DNA of 64,000 bases from positions 235,708 through 299,707 of the forward strand of contig NZ_LMMV01000025.1 of NCBI RefSeq assembly GCF_001422405.1. Direction: 5' to 3'. Below, piece after piece: positions 1 to 7,846 of the stretch. Numbering within the stretch: position 1 is the stretch's first letter; each line of letters begins with the position of its first letter. The DNA is from Pseudorhodoferax sp. Leaf267 (lineage in GTDB: Bacteria; Pseudomonadota; Gammaproteobacteria; Burkholderiales; Burkholderiaceae_C). Position numbers and translations under genes: made by a program. The notes beneath the pieces were generated by a model. It ran no database searches and was not told the origin of the DNA. It saw only the letters and a program-made list of their open reading frames with translations.

Positions 1-442
1 TGTGGTCCCACAGCGCGTCGCGCGTGGGGCTGGCGAAGATGATGGCCTTGTAGCCGTTCAGGCTGGTCATGCGGGCCACGTCTTCGGTCCAGTCGGCGGT
101 GATGCCTTCGGCGGCCAGCAGGCGGATCAGGCCGTTCTGCACGGCGTTGGCCGGGGCCAGCGTGGGGTTCAGGCCCGGGCCGAGGGCGGGGCCCAGGTTG
201 GCGTGGCGCGGGCCGGCGGTGCGCGAGTAGATCAGCACCTTGTTCGGCGTGTTGGCGAACGCGCCCCAGTCGTTGTAGCAATTGGGGTTGGTGCCGCGGC
301 AGGCGTTGTACTGCGTGTCGATGGCGCCCGGTGCCGGCGCGCCCTGCTGGGCGTGGAGCGCGGGCGCGAAGCCCGCCGCGCCCGCCAGGGCGAACGTGGC
401 AGCGAGCATGCGGCGGCCATCACCGTCGAATATGCGATGCAT
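1..442 (-). CDS. ThuA-like domain protein, exported (3' part outside window)
   Basis: The first 147 codons of a gene that runs out of the window. The protein begins with a signal peptide (an RRM pair, then a hydrophobic Ala/Leu stretch ending in LHAQQ), so export is expected. The mature part has the ThuA pattern: KVLIYSRTAGPRHANL, then a GITADWTED segment and YKAIIFASPT, a glutamine-amidotransferase-like fold seen in sugar or trehalose utilisation proteins; its chemistry is unclear. The ATG at 442 has an AGGAAA ribosome site 8 bases upstream. A palindrome like an IclR operator lies 160 bp upstream (603-617) and may put this gene under the IclR regulator at 4551. Confidence 0.75.
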   Translation of the reverse strand, partial: MHRIFDGDGRRMLAATFALAGAAGFAPALHAQQGAPAPGAIDTQYNACRGTNPNCYNDWGAFANTPNKVLIYSRTAGPRHANLGPALGPGLNPTLAPANAVQNGLIRLLAAEGITADWTEDVARMTSLNGYKAIIFASPTRDALWDH

Positions 443-602
443 GGATTGATTTCCTGTGTGGATTATTGAGACCACTTCCGCATCACCGGTCCGTCATGCG
501 CGAAGTGTTTCTGGGCAGGCGCGTGGGCGCCTGTTGGGTAAATGGGTTGGATAACGTCTCCTCTTCCTTCCTTTTATCGCTTTGGACAGCGTCTACAGCC
601 AC

Positions 603-617
603 TGGAATTGTTTTCCA
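603..617. promoter_or_regulatory. IclR-type palindromic operator
   Basis: TGGAATTGTTTTCCA is a 15-bp palindrome with 5-bp arms. It differs at one base from TGGAATAGTTTTCCA at 4419-4433 and fits the IclR-family consensus TGGAAATNATTTCCA. It sits in the 327-bp gap (443-769) between the ThuA-like gene and the divergent PEP-CTERM gene. I see no gene in that gap; a weaker GGAAAGACTTTTC element follows near 659-671. The match is seen in the sequence; binding is inferred. Confidence 0.55.
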
Positions 618-769
618 ATGTTGAGGTCAAAAAATGTAACCGTCAAGAGTGCAAATCCGGAAAGACTTTTCAGGTTGCTGGGCTAGACTCGTCTGCCGCC
701 AGATTTATCGAGTTCTGACAATGGGTTAGGGCCTGCACTGGGGTCACTTTTGCAACACTTGGAGTTCCA

Positions 770-1312
770 ATGAAACGTTCTGTCATCTACAAGGCCGCCG
801 TGGCAGGCCTGCTGTGGGCCTGCGCCAGCGTCGGCCAGGCCGCCCTCGTCACCCAGACATTGCCCGATTACTCCAGCTCGGACGCGGTCTGGAAGGAATC
901 TCTGGTTCTGAATGTCGGCACCTTCGATTTCTCGAATGTCGGCAATATTGTTTCTGCCACGCTGCGCGGCACCTTCGGTAATGCGTTTTCGAATACCTCG
1001 ACCGAATCGCGCATATTGGCCGACGGCATCGAAGCCGCCTCGTGCAGCGTCTGGGACAACTGCTACAGCCTGTCCGAGCTGGACGAGCCGGAGGCCTTCA
1101 GCTACACGTTCAGCGTGGCCGACCTGGCCTTGCTGTCCGACGGCCTGCTGGCCATCAGCATCGACAAGACCTACGAGGGCTACGTCAACCTGGGCGGCCT
1201 GACCCTGGAACTGGACATCGCCGAGGTGCCCGAGCCTGCCAGCGCCGCGCTGATGCTGGCGGGCCTGGCGGGCCTGGGCTGGTCGCTGCGCCGCCGCCGC
1301 CCGCAGGCCTGA
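770..1312 (+). CDS. PEP-CTERM sorting domain protein
   Basis: A 180-residue exported protein. Residues 1-24 form a signal peptide ending GQAA. The C-terminus has the PEP-CTERM tripartite signal: VPEPASAAL, a hydrophobic helix (MLAGLAGLGW), then RRRR. Such proteins are processed by an exosortase (EpsH/XrtA type) and linked to exopolysaccharide or the cell surface; no exosortase is in the window. The body (residues 25-150) is Ser/Thr rich, has a Cys pair (CSVWDNC) and no recognised enzyme motif. GGAG precedes the ATG. It converges with a second PEP-CTERM gene at 1387, with a terminator between them. Confidence 0.85.
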   Translation: MKRSVIYKAAVAGLLWACASVGQAALVTQTLPDYSSSDAVWKESLVLNVGTFDFSNVGNIVSATLRGTFGNAFSNTSTESRILADGIEAASCSVWDNCYSLSELDEPEAFSYTFSVADLALLSDGLLAISIDKTYEGYVNLGGLTLELDIAEVPEPASAALMLAGLAGLGWSLRRRRPQA

Positions 1313-1354
1313 CCCACACGAAGCAAAGCCCGTTGCCGGGCTTCGCTGCTGACC

Positions 1355-1376
1355 ACCGGCCCGCGGGCCGGTTTTT
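1355..1376 (+). terminator. Rho-independent terminator
   Basis: A perfect 18-bp palindrome, ACCGGCCCGCGGGCCGGT (1355-1372), runs into a T-run (1372-1376). A smaller hairpin with AAGCCCG/CGGGCTT arms precedes it at 1326-1343. It would end the PEP-CTERM transcript from 770; no T-run follows on the other strand. Confidence 0.8.
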
Positions 1377-1386
1377 CATGGGCGCT

Positions 1387-2205
1387 TCAAGCTGCAGGGC
1401 GCGGCGCGCGGCGGCGCCGCACGGCCACCAGCGTGCCCAGGCCGGCAGCCAGCAGGGCCAGGCTGCCGGGCTCGGGCACGGCGTTGGCGGCGTAGGCGGC
1501 ATCGGCCTCGGCGCTGGCCGTGCCGGTCAGGTCGTAGAAGCCGAGTTCGCCGGCCTGCAGCGCGACCGTGACCGTCCAGGTGCCGCTGGCGGTGGCCAGG
1601 CCGGAGAGGCTGTCGAAGGAGAACAGGCCTTCTTCGTAGCTGGTCGTCACCGAGTAGTCGTACAGCCCGGCCGTGAACGACATGAACGCGTTGGCGTAGT
1701 CGCTGGTGGGGTCGGTGGATGCGCCTTCGACCTGGAGCGACCAGCCCACCGTGAAGGTGACGGTGCCGTCTTCGGACAGGCTGTAGACGCCAGCCTGGTT
1801 GCCATAGGCGCGGCTGGTGTGCGTGGGCAGGTCGGCCGGGGCCAGGCTGGTGCGCGTGGCGCTGGCATTGGCCTGCACGAGCTGGTCTGCGGTGGCGCCG
1901 ACGTTGGCACCGGAATAGGTGGTCTGCGCCGCGACCGACGCCGTGGTCCAGGCGCCCAGGTAGCTGTTCTGCGCGTCGCTGCCCAGCGTGCCGCCGCCCG
2001 AGGCGGCTTCGGCGTCCAGCGCCTGGTAGGTCTCGGCGGCCGACCAGCTCAGCGTGCCGCCCGAGACGGTGTAGCTGAAGGAGGTCGTGTCGAAGCGCGC
2101 GACGGCGGCCTGGCTGGCCGCGGCGAGCAGGCTCAGGCCCAGCGCGAGGCCGAGCGAGGCGGCCTGGCGCGCCAGGCGCGGGGTGCGGGAAATCGGGTGG
2201 TTCAA
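1387..2205 (-). CDS. PEP-CTERM sorting domain protein
   Basis: A 272-residue exported protein. A signal peptide covers about residues 1-34 (RQAASLGLALGLSLLAAASQA). The C-terminus has the PEP-CTERM signal: VPEPGS, a hydrophobic helix, then RRRR. The body is rich in Ser, Thr, Ala and aromatic residues as in beta-rich surface proteins; no catalytic motif is visible. The start is TTG at 2205, because no in-frame ATG fits, and GGAG lies about 8 bases upstream. It follows the PQQ dehydrogenase gene on the same strand, but a strong hairpin at 2240-2263 separates them, so co-transcription may be partial. Confidence 0.8.
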   Translation of the reverse strand: MNHPISRTPRLARQAASLGLALGLSLLAAASQAAVARFDTTSFSYTVSGGTLSWSAAETYQALDAEAASGGGTLGSDAQNSYLGAWTTASVAAQTTYSGANVGATADQLVQANASATRTSLAPADLPTHTSRAYGNQAGVYSLSEDGTVTFTVGWSLQVEGASTDPTSDYANAFMSFTAGLYDYSVTTSYEEGLFSFDSLSGLATASGTWTVTVALQAGELGFYDLTGTASAEADAAYAANAVPEPGSLALLAAGLGTLVAVRRRRAPRPAA

Positions 2206-2239
2206 GGCATGTCTCCGGTTGGGATGGAAAGGGGAGCGG

Positions 2240-2263
2240 CCCGGCCGCCGTGCAGCGGCCGGG
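2240..2263 (-). terminator. Terminator-like hairpin after the PQQ dehydrogenase gene
   Basis: A perfect 9-bp stem (CCCGGCCGC/GCGGCCGGG) with a 6-base loop starts 10 bp beyond the dehydrogenase stop codon. No T-run follows, so it may be a pause site or mRNA 3' stabiliser rather than a full terminator. Confidence 0.45.
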
Positions 2264-2272
2264 CTCTGGCGA

Positions 2273-4306
2273 TCAATAGACGACGACCTTGCCGGTGGAA
2301 CGCGGGCTGGTGCAGTCGTTGTAGAAGTACTCGCCCGGCTGGCTGAACGTGTACTGGGCCGCCTGGCCGGGCTGCAGCGGGCCGATGTTGAACAGGCCTT
2401 CGAAGAACTGCGTGGCGCAATGCGGCAGCGCGTTGCCGGCCGGGTTCAGGAAGGTCACCGTGGTGCCGGCGGGCACGCGCAGGTGCTGCGGCGCCATGGC
2501 GTTCACGGCATCCGATTCGGCCGCGCCGGGCTGGCCGCCCGACCAGGTGCGGTTCAGCGTGACGGTGTTGTTCACCGCGCTGCCTTCCACTGCCGCGGCC
2601 GAGATCGGCCGGCGGATGACGGGCTTGGTCGGCTCGGCGGCCTGCGGCACGGTGCCGCCGACCTTGAATGCCCACAGGTGGTCGCCGCGCTGGGCCGAGT
2701 CGCCGTAGGGGATGCCCGTGCCGCCGGCGTAGATGGCCATGTACTGCTCGCCGTTCACCTCATAGGTGATGGGGCTGGCGCTGATCGCCGCGCCGGTCTG
2801 GAAGCGCCACAGCTCGCGGCCGTTCAGTGCGTCCATGCCCAGCAGGTTGCCGTCAGGCTGGCCGATGAACAGCAGGTCCGAGGCGGTGGTCAGGATGCCG
2901 TTGCCGTGCGCCAGCGAGTAGGGCATGTCCTTCTTCCAGCGGATCTTGTTCGTCGCCGGGTCGATCGCCACGATGCCGCCCGTCATCTCGGTGCCCAGCG
3001 GGCGCAAGCCGTTGCTGGCCTCCGAGCGCGAGTGCGCCACGGCGACATAGGCCTGGCCGGTGTAGACCAGCTTGGTGCTGTGGCTGAACGAGACATGGCT
3101 CCAGTCGCCGCCGCCGCCCTGGCCGGGGATGGACAGGATGGGCTCGTCCCAGTGCGCCGCGTACAGGCAGCCGCGCTTGAAGTTGGGCACGGCGCGCGAG
3201 GGGCCGCTGTCGGTCACGCACAGCGATTGCCAGGCATCGCCGCGCGGGTAGGGCTGCGTGGGCCAGGTGTTCTGGCGCGCGTCCTGCGGCACGGGCTTCT
3301 CGTCGATGCCGATCAACGGCGTGCCGTCGCGGCGGTCCAGGATGTACCACATGGCCGTCTTGCTGCCGTAGATCACGGCCTTGCGCGGCTGGCCCTTGAC
3401 GGTCACGTCCGCCAGCACGGGGGCGTTGACGTTGTCCATGTCCCAGATGTCGTGGTGCACGGACTGGAAGTGCCACTTGTAGGCGCCGGTCTTGGCATCG
3501 GTGGCGACGATGGAGTTGGCGAACAGGTTCTGGCCCGGGCGCTGCGAGCCGTCCTGCGAGGAGCCGCCGCGCGCGTTGCCGAAGGTCCAGTAGACGAGGT
3601 TCAGCTCGGGGTCGACCGCGGGGTGGATCCAGGGCGTGGCGCCGCTCTGCGGGCCGCCGCCCCAGGTGTCGTAGCCGAACTCACCGGCGCCCGGGATGCC
3701 GAAGAAATACCACTTCAGGTCGCCGTTGCTCGCGTCCAGCGCCAGCGCCGCGCCGCGCGAGCCGTCGTTGGTGCCCAGGTAGAGCAGGCCATCGTGGTAG
3801 ACCACGGCGACCTTGGCGACGTTGCCGTAGCCGTTGATGGCCTTTTCCCAGACCACCTGGCCCGTGTCCTTGTTTAGCGCGACGACGGTGTTGCCGGTGG
3901 CGATGGTGTAGACCAGGCCCTGTCCCACGGCCGGGCCGCGGCGCGTGATCGTGCCCTTGCCGGGGTAGACCCAGCGCGTCTGGCCGGTCACGCCGTCCAC
4001 CGCATGCAGCTTGCCGAGCGCCGACTCGATGTAGAGCACGCCGTCCTTGACGATGGTCGTGCTCTGGTTCGTGCCGGTCGTGATGCCGCCCTCGATCTCG
4101 TTGAGCCAGATCGCGCCCAGCTGCTTCACGTTGGCCTTGTTGATCTGGCGCAGGGAGGAGTAGTTCTGGTTGCCCAGGTTGCCGCCGACCTTCTCGACGT
4201 CGCGGGTCGTGGGCTCGCAACACCCGGGTGACTGGGCGAAGGCGGATGACGCGGTCGCCAGGACCCCCAGCGTCAGGATCAGGGAAGGAACGGTCGCAAG
4301 GCGCAT
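2273..4306 (-). CDS. PQQ-dependent alcohol dehydrogenase with C-terminal cupredoxin-like domain
   Basis: A 677-residue periplasmic quinoprotein. The signal peptide ends SSAFAQ near residue 25. The next 540 residues form the eight-bladed propeller of the PQQ methanol/ethanol dehydrogenase family, with repeated W-motifs (LKWYFFGIPG, YKWHFQSVHHD) and WDMDNVNAP near the family's active-site region. The last 95 residues are cupredoxin-like, with His629 and Cys665 in place, but the segment after the Cys reads CTSPRSTGK and lacks the usual second His and the Met, so type-1 copper binding is doubtful. Such enzymes oxidise alcohols and pass electrons to a carrier; the substrate is unknown. Start: ATG at 4306, chosen because the signal peptide begins there and GGAG lies 10 bases upstream. 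Two IclR-type sites lie upstream. Confidence 0.88.
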   Translation of the reverse strand: MRLATVPSLILTLGVLATASSAFAQSPGCCEPTTRDVEKVGGNLGNQNYSSLRQINKANVKQLGAIWLNEIEGGITTGTNQSTTIVKDGVLYIESALGKLHAVDGVTGQTRWVYPGKGTITRRGPAVGQGLVYTIATGNTVVALNKDTGQVVWEKAINGYGNVAKVAVVYHDGLLYLGTNDGSRGAALALDASNGDLKWYFFGIPGAGEFGYDTWGGGPQSGATPWIHPAVDPELNLVYWTFGNARGGSSQDGSQRPGQNLFANSIVATDAKTGAYKWHFQSVHHDIWDMDNVNAPVLADVTVKGQPRKAVIYGSKTAMWYILDRRDGTPLIGIDEKPVPQDARQNTWPTQPYPRGDAWQSLCVTDSGPSRAVPNFKRGCLYAAHWDEPILSIPGQGGGGDWSHVSFSHSTKLVYTGQAYVAVAHSRSEASNGLRPLGTEMTGGIVAIDPATNKIRWKKDMPYSLAHGNGILTTASDLLFIGQPDGNLLGMDALNGRELWRFQTGAAISASPITYEVNGEQYMAIYAGGTGIPYGDSAQRGDHLWAFKVGGTVPQAAEPTKPVIRRPISAAAVEGSAVNNTVTLNRTWSGGQPGAAESDAVNAMAPQHLRVPAGTTVTFLNPAGNALPHCATQFFEGLFNIGPLQPGQAAQYTFSQPGEYFYNDCTSPRSTGKVVVY

Positions 4307-4401
4307 TGGATAGTCTCCGTCAGTTGGTAAGCGCTCGGCCCTGCCCGGCATCGGTGCCGCGCAGGGTGGTGGTGGATCGCCCCGCCGGGTGGCGGTCGAT
4401 G

Positions 4402-4433
4402 TGGAAAGAGTTTCTTTGTGGAATAGTTTTCCA
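4402..4433. promoter_or_regulatory. Tandem IclR-type operators in a divergent promoter region
   Basis: TGGAATAGTTTTCCA (4419-4433) is an IclR-family palindrome and TGGAAAGAGTTTCTT (4402-4416) is a weaker copy 17 bp away, so both would lie on nearly the same helix face. The region separates the PQQ dehydrogenase (start 4306) from the divergent IclR gene (start 4551). A single-base variant of the main site lies at 603-617. Control by the neighbouring regulator is inferred. Confidence 0.6.
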
Positions 4434-4550
4434 TGTTATGTTTTTTGCCCTGCGGTGCGCCTAGGGTTTCCCCGCAACGGTGGATGAACACGGCCGAACG
4501 GCACCTGCATGGCGCGCTGATCTGGTACGGCTCGCGCCACAATCGTCGCT

Positions 4551-5372
4551 ATGAGCAGCCCCCTGGAACGTTCCCTGTCCATCCTCGAGTACCTGGCCGC
4601 GCGGCCCGAGGGCATGACCTTGTCCACCATCGCGAGCGACCTGGAGCTGCCGCTGTCGGCCTGCCACCGGCTGCTGACCGAATTGGTGCGGTGCGGCTAC
4701 GTGCGCCAGATGCGCGACCACGGCGACTACGCGCTCACGACCAAGCTGGCCTCGCTGGGCCTGTCCTACCTGGGCGGCTCGGGCATCGTGGACATCGCCC
4801 AGCCCGTCATCGACCGGCTGGCCGATGTGTCTGGCGAACTGGTGCGCCTGGCCATCGTGGACGGTGACCGGCTAACCTTCGTGGCCAAGGCGCAGGGCGC
4901 CAAGTTCGGCCTGCGCTACGACCCGGACATGGGCATCGACGTGCGCCTGTCGTGCAGTGCGGGCGGCCACGCCTGGCTCATGACGCTGGACGACGAGCGC
5001 GCGCTGGAGCTGGTCGTCAAGCAGGGCTTCGGCGACCCGCGCGACTACGGCCCGCGCGCGCCCACGGGCTGGAAGGCCGTGGTCGAGCTGCTGGAGCAGG
5101 ACCGCGCGCGCGGCTTTTCCATGATCCACGAGATGTACGCGCCGGGCATGAGCGCGCTGGCCGCGCCCGTGCGCCGCCGTGGCGAGCCCACCATCGGCGT
5201 GATCACCATCGCCGGCCCCGCCATCCGGCTGACCGAGGAGCGCATGCTGGAACTGGGCGCGCCGCTGCTGTCGGCCTGCGGCGAACTGGCCATGGCCAGC
5301 ACGGCCTCCCCGATCTTCGCGCGCCGCAGTGCGCCGGCCGCGGCCCCCGCCGACCCGCTCCCCGCCGCCTGA
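4551..5372 (+). CDS. IclR-family transcriptional regulator
   Basis: A 273-residue regulator. Residues 1-65 form the winged helix-turn-helix (RSLSILEYLA, then LSTIASDLELPLSACHRLLTEL). About 75-250 is the IclR effector-binding domain, with the characteristic GFSMIHEMYAPGMSALAAPV stretch and a late VITIAGPAIRLTEER. The last 25 residues are an Ala/Pro-rich tail. It is divergent from the PQQ dehydrogenase gene, and the gap holds two IclR-type palindromes, so it most likely controls that gene and itself, and perhaps the ThuA-like gene through the site at 603. The inducer is unknown. Confidence 0.9.
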   Translation: MSSPLERSLSILEYLAARPEGMTLSTIASDLELPLSACHRLLTELVRCGYVRQMRDHGDYALTTKLASLGLSYLGGSGIVDIAQPVIDRLADVSGELVRLAIVDGDRLTFVAKAQGAKFGLRYDPDMGIDVRLSCSAGGHAWLMTLDDERALELVVKQGFGDPRDYGPRAPTGWKAVVELLEQDRARGFSMIHEMYAPGMSALAAPVRRRGEPTIGVITIAGPAIRLTEERMLELGAPLLSACGELAMASTASPIFARRSAPAAAPADPLPAA

Positions 5373-5440
5373 GCCCGCGCCGGCCCGCGCCGAGCGGGTA
5401 TCGTTCGCGGCATTGGTCAGCAACGCACGAAAGGATCGAC

Positions 5441-5794
5441 ATGGGCTGGTTCTCCAAAGCCGACGACGGCTTCTTCCTCGCCACGGTGGTGCCGGACGGC
5501 GACGGCGCGCGGGTCGCCAAATTTCTGGGCCTGGTCAACGGCGAGGCCATCATCGGCGCCAACATCTTCCGCGACATGTTCTCGGCCGTGCGCGACGTGG
5601 TGGGCGGGCGGGCCGGTGGCTACGAGCGGGCGCTGTCCGGTGCGCGCGACGCGGCGCTGCAGGAGATGATCACGGCCGCCAAGGAGGTGGGCGCCGACGG
5701 CATCGTCGGCATCGACTTCGACTACGAGGTGCTGGGCGAGACCAACGGGATGATGATGGTCGCCGTGAGCGGCACGGCCGTGAAGATGGCGTGA
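5441..5794 (+). CDS. YbjQ/UPF0145 family protein
   Basis: A 117-residue protein of the YbjQ (UPF0145) family, sometimes called a heavy-metal-binding domain although the role is not settled. Typical segments are VNGEAIIGANIFRDMFSAVRD, then ARDAALQEMITAAKEVGADGIVGIDFDYEVLG and a C-terminal VAVSGTAVKM. No signal peptide. The family is usually about 105 residues, so this is full length. AAGGA lies just upstream of the ATG. It stands 68 bp after the IclR gene and could be read through from it. Confidence 0.85.
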   Translation: MGWFSKADDGFFLATVVPDGDGARVAKFLGLVNGEAIIGANIFRDMFSAVRDVVGGRAGGYERALSGARDAALQEMITAAKEVGADGIVGIDFDYEVLGETNGMMMVAVSGTAVKMA

Positions 5795-5803
5795 GCGGCC
5801 GGT

Positions 5804-6886
5804 CTACGGCCGGCCCATCTCCACGATGCCGTCCACGAATTCCTTGATCGACTGCTGCGCCTTGGCCGCGATCGAGGTGAATTCGACGGGATAGCCGAAG
5901 CCGCCGTCGGCCAGCGGCACGACGCGCAGCACCTTGGCGTAGATCTCGGTCAGCTCGCGGCCCATCAGCGACAACGACAGGGAGAAGCAGATGTCGTCGA
6001 ACGCCTGCAATGCAACGGTGCTGCGCACGAACATGCCGCCGTAGCTGATGTCGCTGATGCGGCCGTCCAGCTTCCTGGCGCCGACCGACTTGCCCTTGAG
6101 CCGCTGGAACACCAGCGGCATGTCCACCTCTACGCGCGGGCTGTTGCGGATCTCGCGCTTGGGTGCCACCAGCAGCTGCGGCTTGCGCGTGGACAGCAGC
6201 TCGTACATGCGCACCGCGCCGCGCTTGCCCTTGACGCTGACCTCGTTCACGTCGCCGGTCTCGATGAAGCCCTGGGCCTGCTGCCAGGTCGCCTCGGACA
6301 GCAGGATCTGCCCGCGCAGGCTGTGCGCCTCGATGCGCGAGGCCAGGTTCACCTGCTCGCCGATCACCGTGTACTCGCTGTGCAGCGCCGAGCCCAGCTG
6401 GCCGGCCACCACCTCGCCGGTGTTGATGCCGATGCCCATGTACCACAGTGCCATGCCGTGGCGCTGGTTGTCGGCGTTGATCTCGTCCATGGCGATCTGC
6501 ATCTCGATGGCGCAGGCGATGGCCGCGCTGATGTCCTCGTCCAGCTGGTCGGGCGCGCCGAACAGCACCATGATCGCGTCGCCCATGAACTTGTCGATGC
6601 TGCCGCCCCAGCGCACGATGATCTCGGTCATGCGGGCCAGGTAGCGGTTCAGCGCCTCCACCATGGCCAGCGCCGAGTGCTGCTCGGCGATCGCCGTGAA
6701 GCCGCGCAGGTCCGACAGCAGGATGGTCACGCGCCGCATGTCGGCCGCCGCCTCGGGCTGGAACACGCTGTCGACCACGGCGGCGATGCGTGCCTGCCGC
6801 GCGCGCGCATCGCCCGCCTGCAAACTGCCGGAATCGACCAGGCCGAGCAGGCGCTCGGCCAGTTGCTGGCGGTGGATCTGTTTCAT
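5804..6886 (-). CDS. Class III adenylate/guanylate cyclase with C-terminal PilZ domain
   Basis: A 360-residue signalling protein. About 50-235 is a class III nucleotide cyclase: the metal-binding aspartates fall in LSDLRGFTA (Asp59) and FMGDAIMVLFGAP (Asp103), followed by GIGINTGEVVAGQLGS and VIGEQVNLASRIE. About 245-350 is a PilZ domain with NSPRVEV and DISYGGMFV (279-285), the two c-di-GMP contact motifs. It has no membrane segment, so it is probably cytoplasmic. The arrangement suggests cyclic nucleotide synthesis tuned by c-di-GMP. The ATG at 6886 is the first Met in step with the domain start; the ribosome site is weak. It converges with the YbjQ-family gene. Confidence 0.88.
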   Translation of the reverse strand: MKQIHRQQLAERLLGLVDSGSLQAGDARARQARIAAVVDSVFQPEAAADMRRVTILLSDLRGFTAIAEQHSALAMVEALNRYLARMTEIIVRWGGSIDKFMGDAIMVLFGAPDQLDEDISAAIACAIEMQIAMDEINADNQRHGMALWYMGIGINTGEVVAGQLGSALHSEYTVIGEQVNLASRIEAHSLRGQILLSEATWQQAQGFIETGDVNEVSVKGKRGAVRMYELLSTRKPQLLVAPKREIRNSPRVEVDMPLVFQRLKGKSVGARKLDGRISDISYGGMFVRSTVALQAFDDICFSLSLSLMGRELTEIYAKVLRVVPLADGGFGYPVEFTSIAAKAQQSIKEFVDGIVEMGRP

Positions 6887-7000
6887 GGGAAGGCGACAGG
6901 TCGTGTCGCGAAGGCGGCAAGCGCGCCAGTGTAGGGGGCTGCGCGGCGGCGTAGCGGCGGATAAGCTGCCGTGCTCACCCCCAATCCACAGCGAGACACC

Positions 7001-7771
7001 ATGCACACCCAAGACCTGTTTTCCCTGGCCGGCCGCACGGCCCTGATCACCGGCGGCTCGCGCGGCATCGGCCGCATGATCGCGCAGGGCTTCCTGGCCC
7101 AGGGCGCGCGCGTCTACATCTCGTCGCGCAAGGCCGAGGCCTGCGTGCAGACGGCCACCGAGCTCTCGGCGTTCGGCCATTGCGTGGCATTGCCGGGCGA
7201 TGTCTCCACCGTGCGCGGCGCGCAGGACCTGGCCGACGCCTTCGTCGCGCACGAGCCCAAGCTGGACATCCTGGTCAACAACGCTGGCGCCGCCTGGGGC
7301 GCGCCGTTCGACGACTTTCCCGAGGCCGGCTGGGACAAGGTCGTGAACCTGAACATGAAGGCCCCGTTCTTCCTCACGCTGGCGCTGGCCGCGCCGCTGC
7401 GGCTGGCGGCGCAGAGCCGGCCGGCCAAGGTCATCAACATCGCGTCCATCGACGGCATCGGCGTGAACCCGATGGAGACCTACTCCTACGCGGCCAGCAA
7501 GGCCGGCCTGATCCAGCTCACGCGGCGCATGGCGCTGCGGCTGATCGAGGACAACATCGTCGTCAGCGCCATCGCCCCTGGCGCCTTTGCCTCCGAGATG
7601 AACCGCGCAGCGCGCGACGAGGCCGAAGCCACGGCCCGGCGCATTCCGGCCAAACGCATCGGCACGGACGAGGACATGGCCGGCGCGGCCATCTACCTCG
7701 CCTCGCGCGCGGGCGACTACGTGGTCGGCAGCACGCTGACGGTGGACGGCGGCGTGCTGCTCGTGCGCTGA
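7001..7771 (+). CDS. Short-chain dehydrogenase/reductase (SDR)
   Basis: A 256-residue classical SDR. It has the Rossmann motif TGGSRGIG (17-24), NNAG (93-96), the Ser149-Tyr163-Lys167 triad, and the tail VVGSTLTVDGGVLL. Sequence feel is close to RhlG/gluconate 5-dehydrogenase-like members, but the substrate cannot be told. ATG at 7001 is preferred over a GTG-initiated extension. It heads a likely three-gene operon with the VOC and isomerase genes, so it may oxidise the polyol or cyclohexane-type substrate those enzymes then process. Confidence 0.85.
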   Translation: MHTQDLFSLAGRTALITGGSRGIGRMIAQGFLAQGARVYISSRKAEACVQTATELSAFGHCVALPGDVSTVRGAQDLADAFVAHEPKLDILVNNAGAAWGAPFDDFPEAGWDKVVNLNMKAPFFLTLALAAPLRLAAQSRPAKVINIASIDGIGVNPMETYSYAASKAGLIQLTRRMALRLIEDNIVVSAIAPGAFASEMNRAARDEAEATARRIPAKRIGTDEDMAGAAIYLASRAGDYVVGSTLTVDGGVLLVR

Positions 7772-7846
7772 GCAAATCCCTGGGTTCGAGCGGGCTCTCG
7801 GCGGCACAATGGGCGCCTTTGCGCCCTGCCGGAGAATGCCCGCACC

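Noticed and set aside
738-753. A GG-N10-GC element (TGGGGTCACTTTTGCA) like a sigma-54 promoter before the first PEP-CTERM gene, as known for other PEP-CTERM genes.
   Set aside because: The start of transcription would fall inside the ribosome site, about 6 bases before the ATG, leaving no leader.
759-770. TTGGAGTTCCAA-type symmetry at the PEP-CTERM start as another IclR site.
   Set aside because: Arms fit but spacing does not, and it coincides with the ribosome site and start codon.
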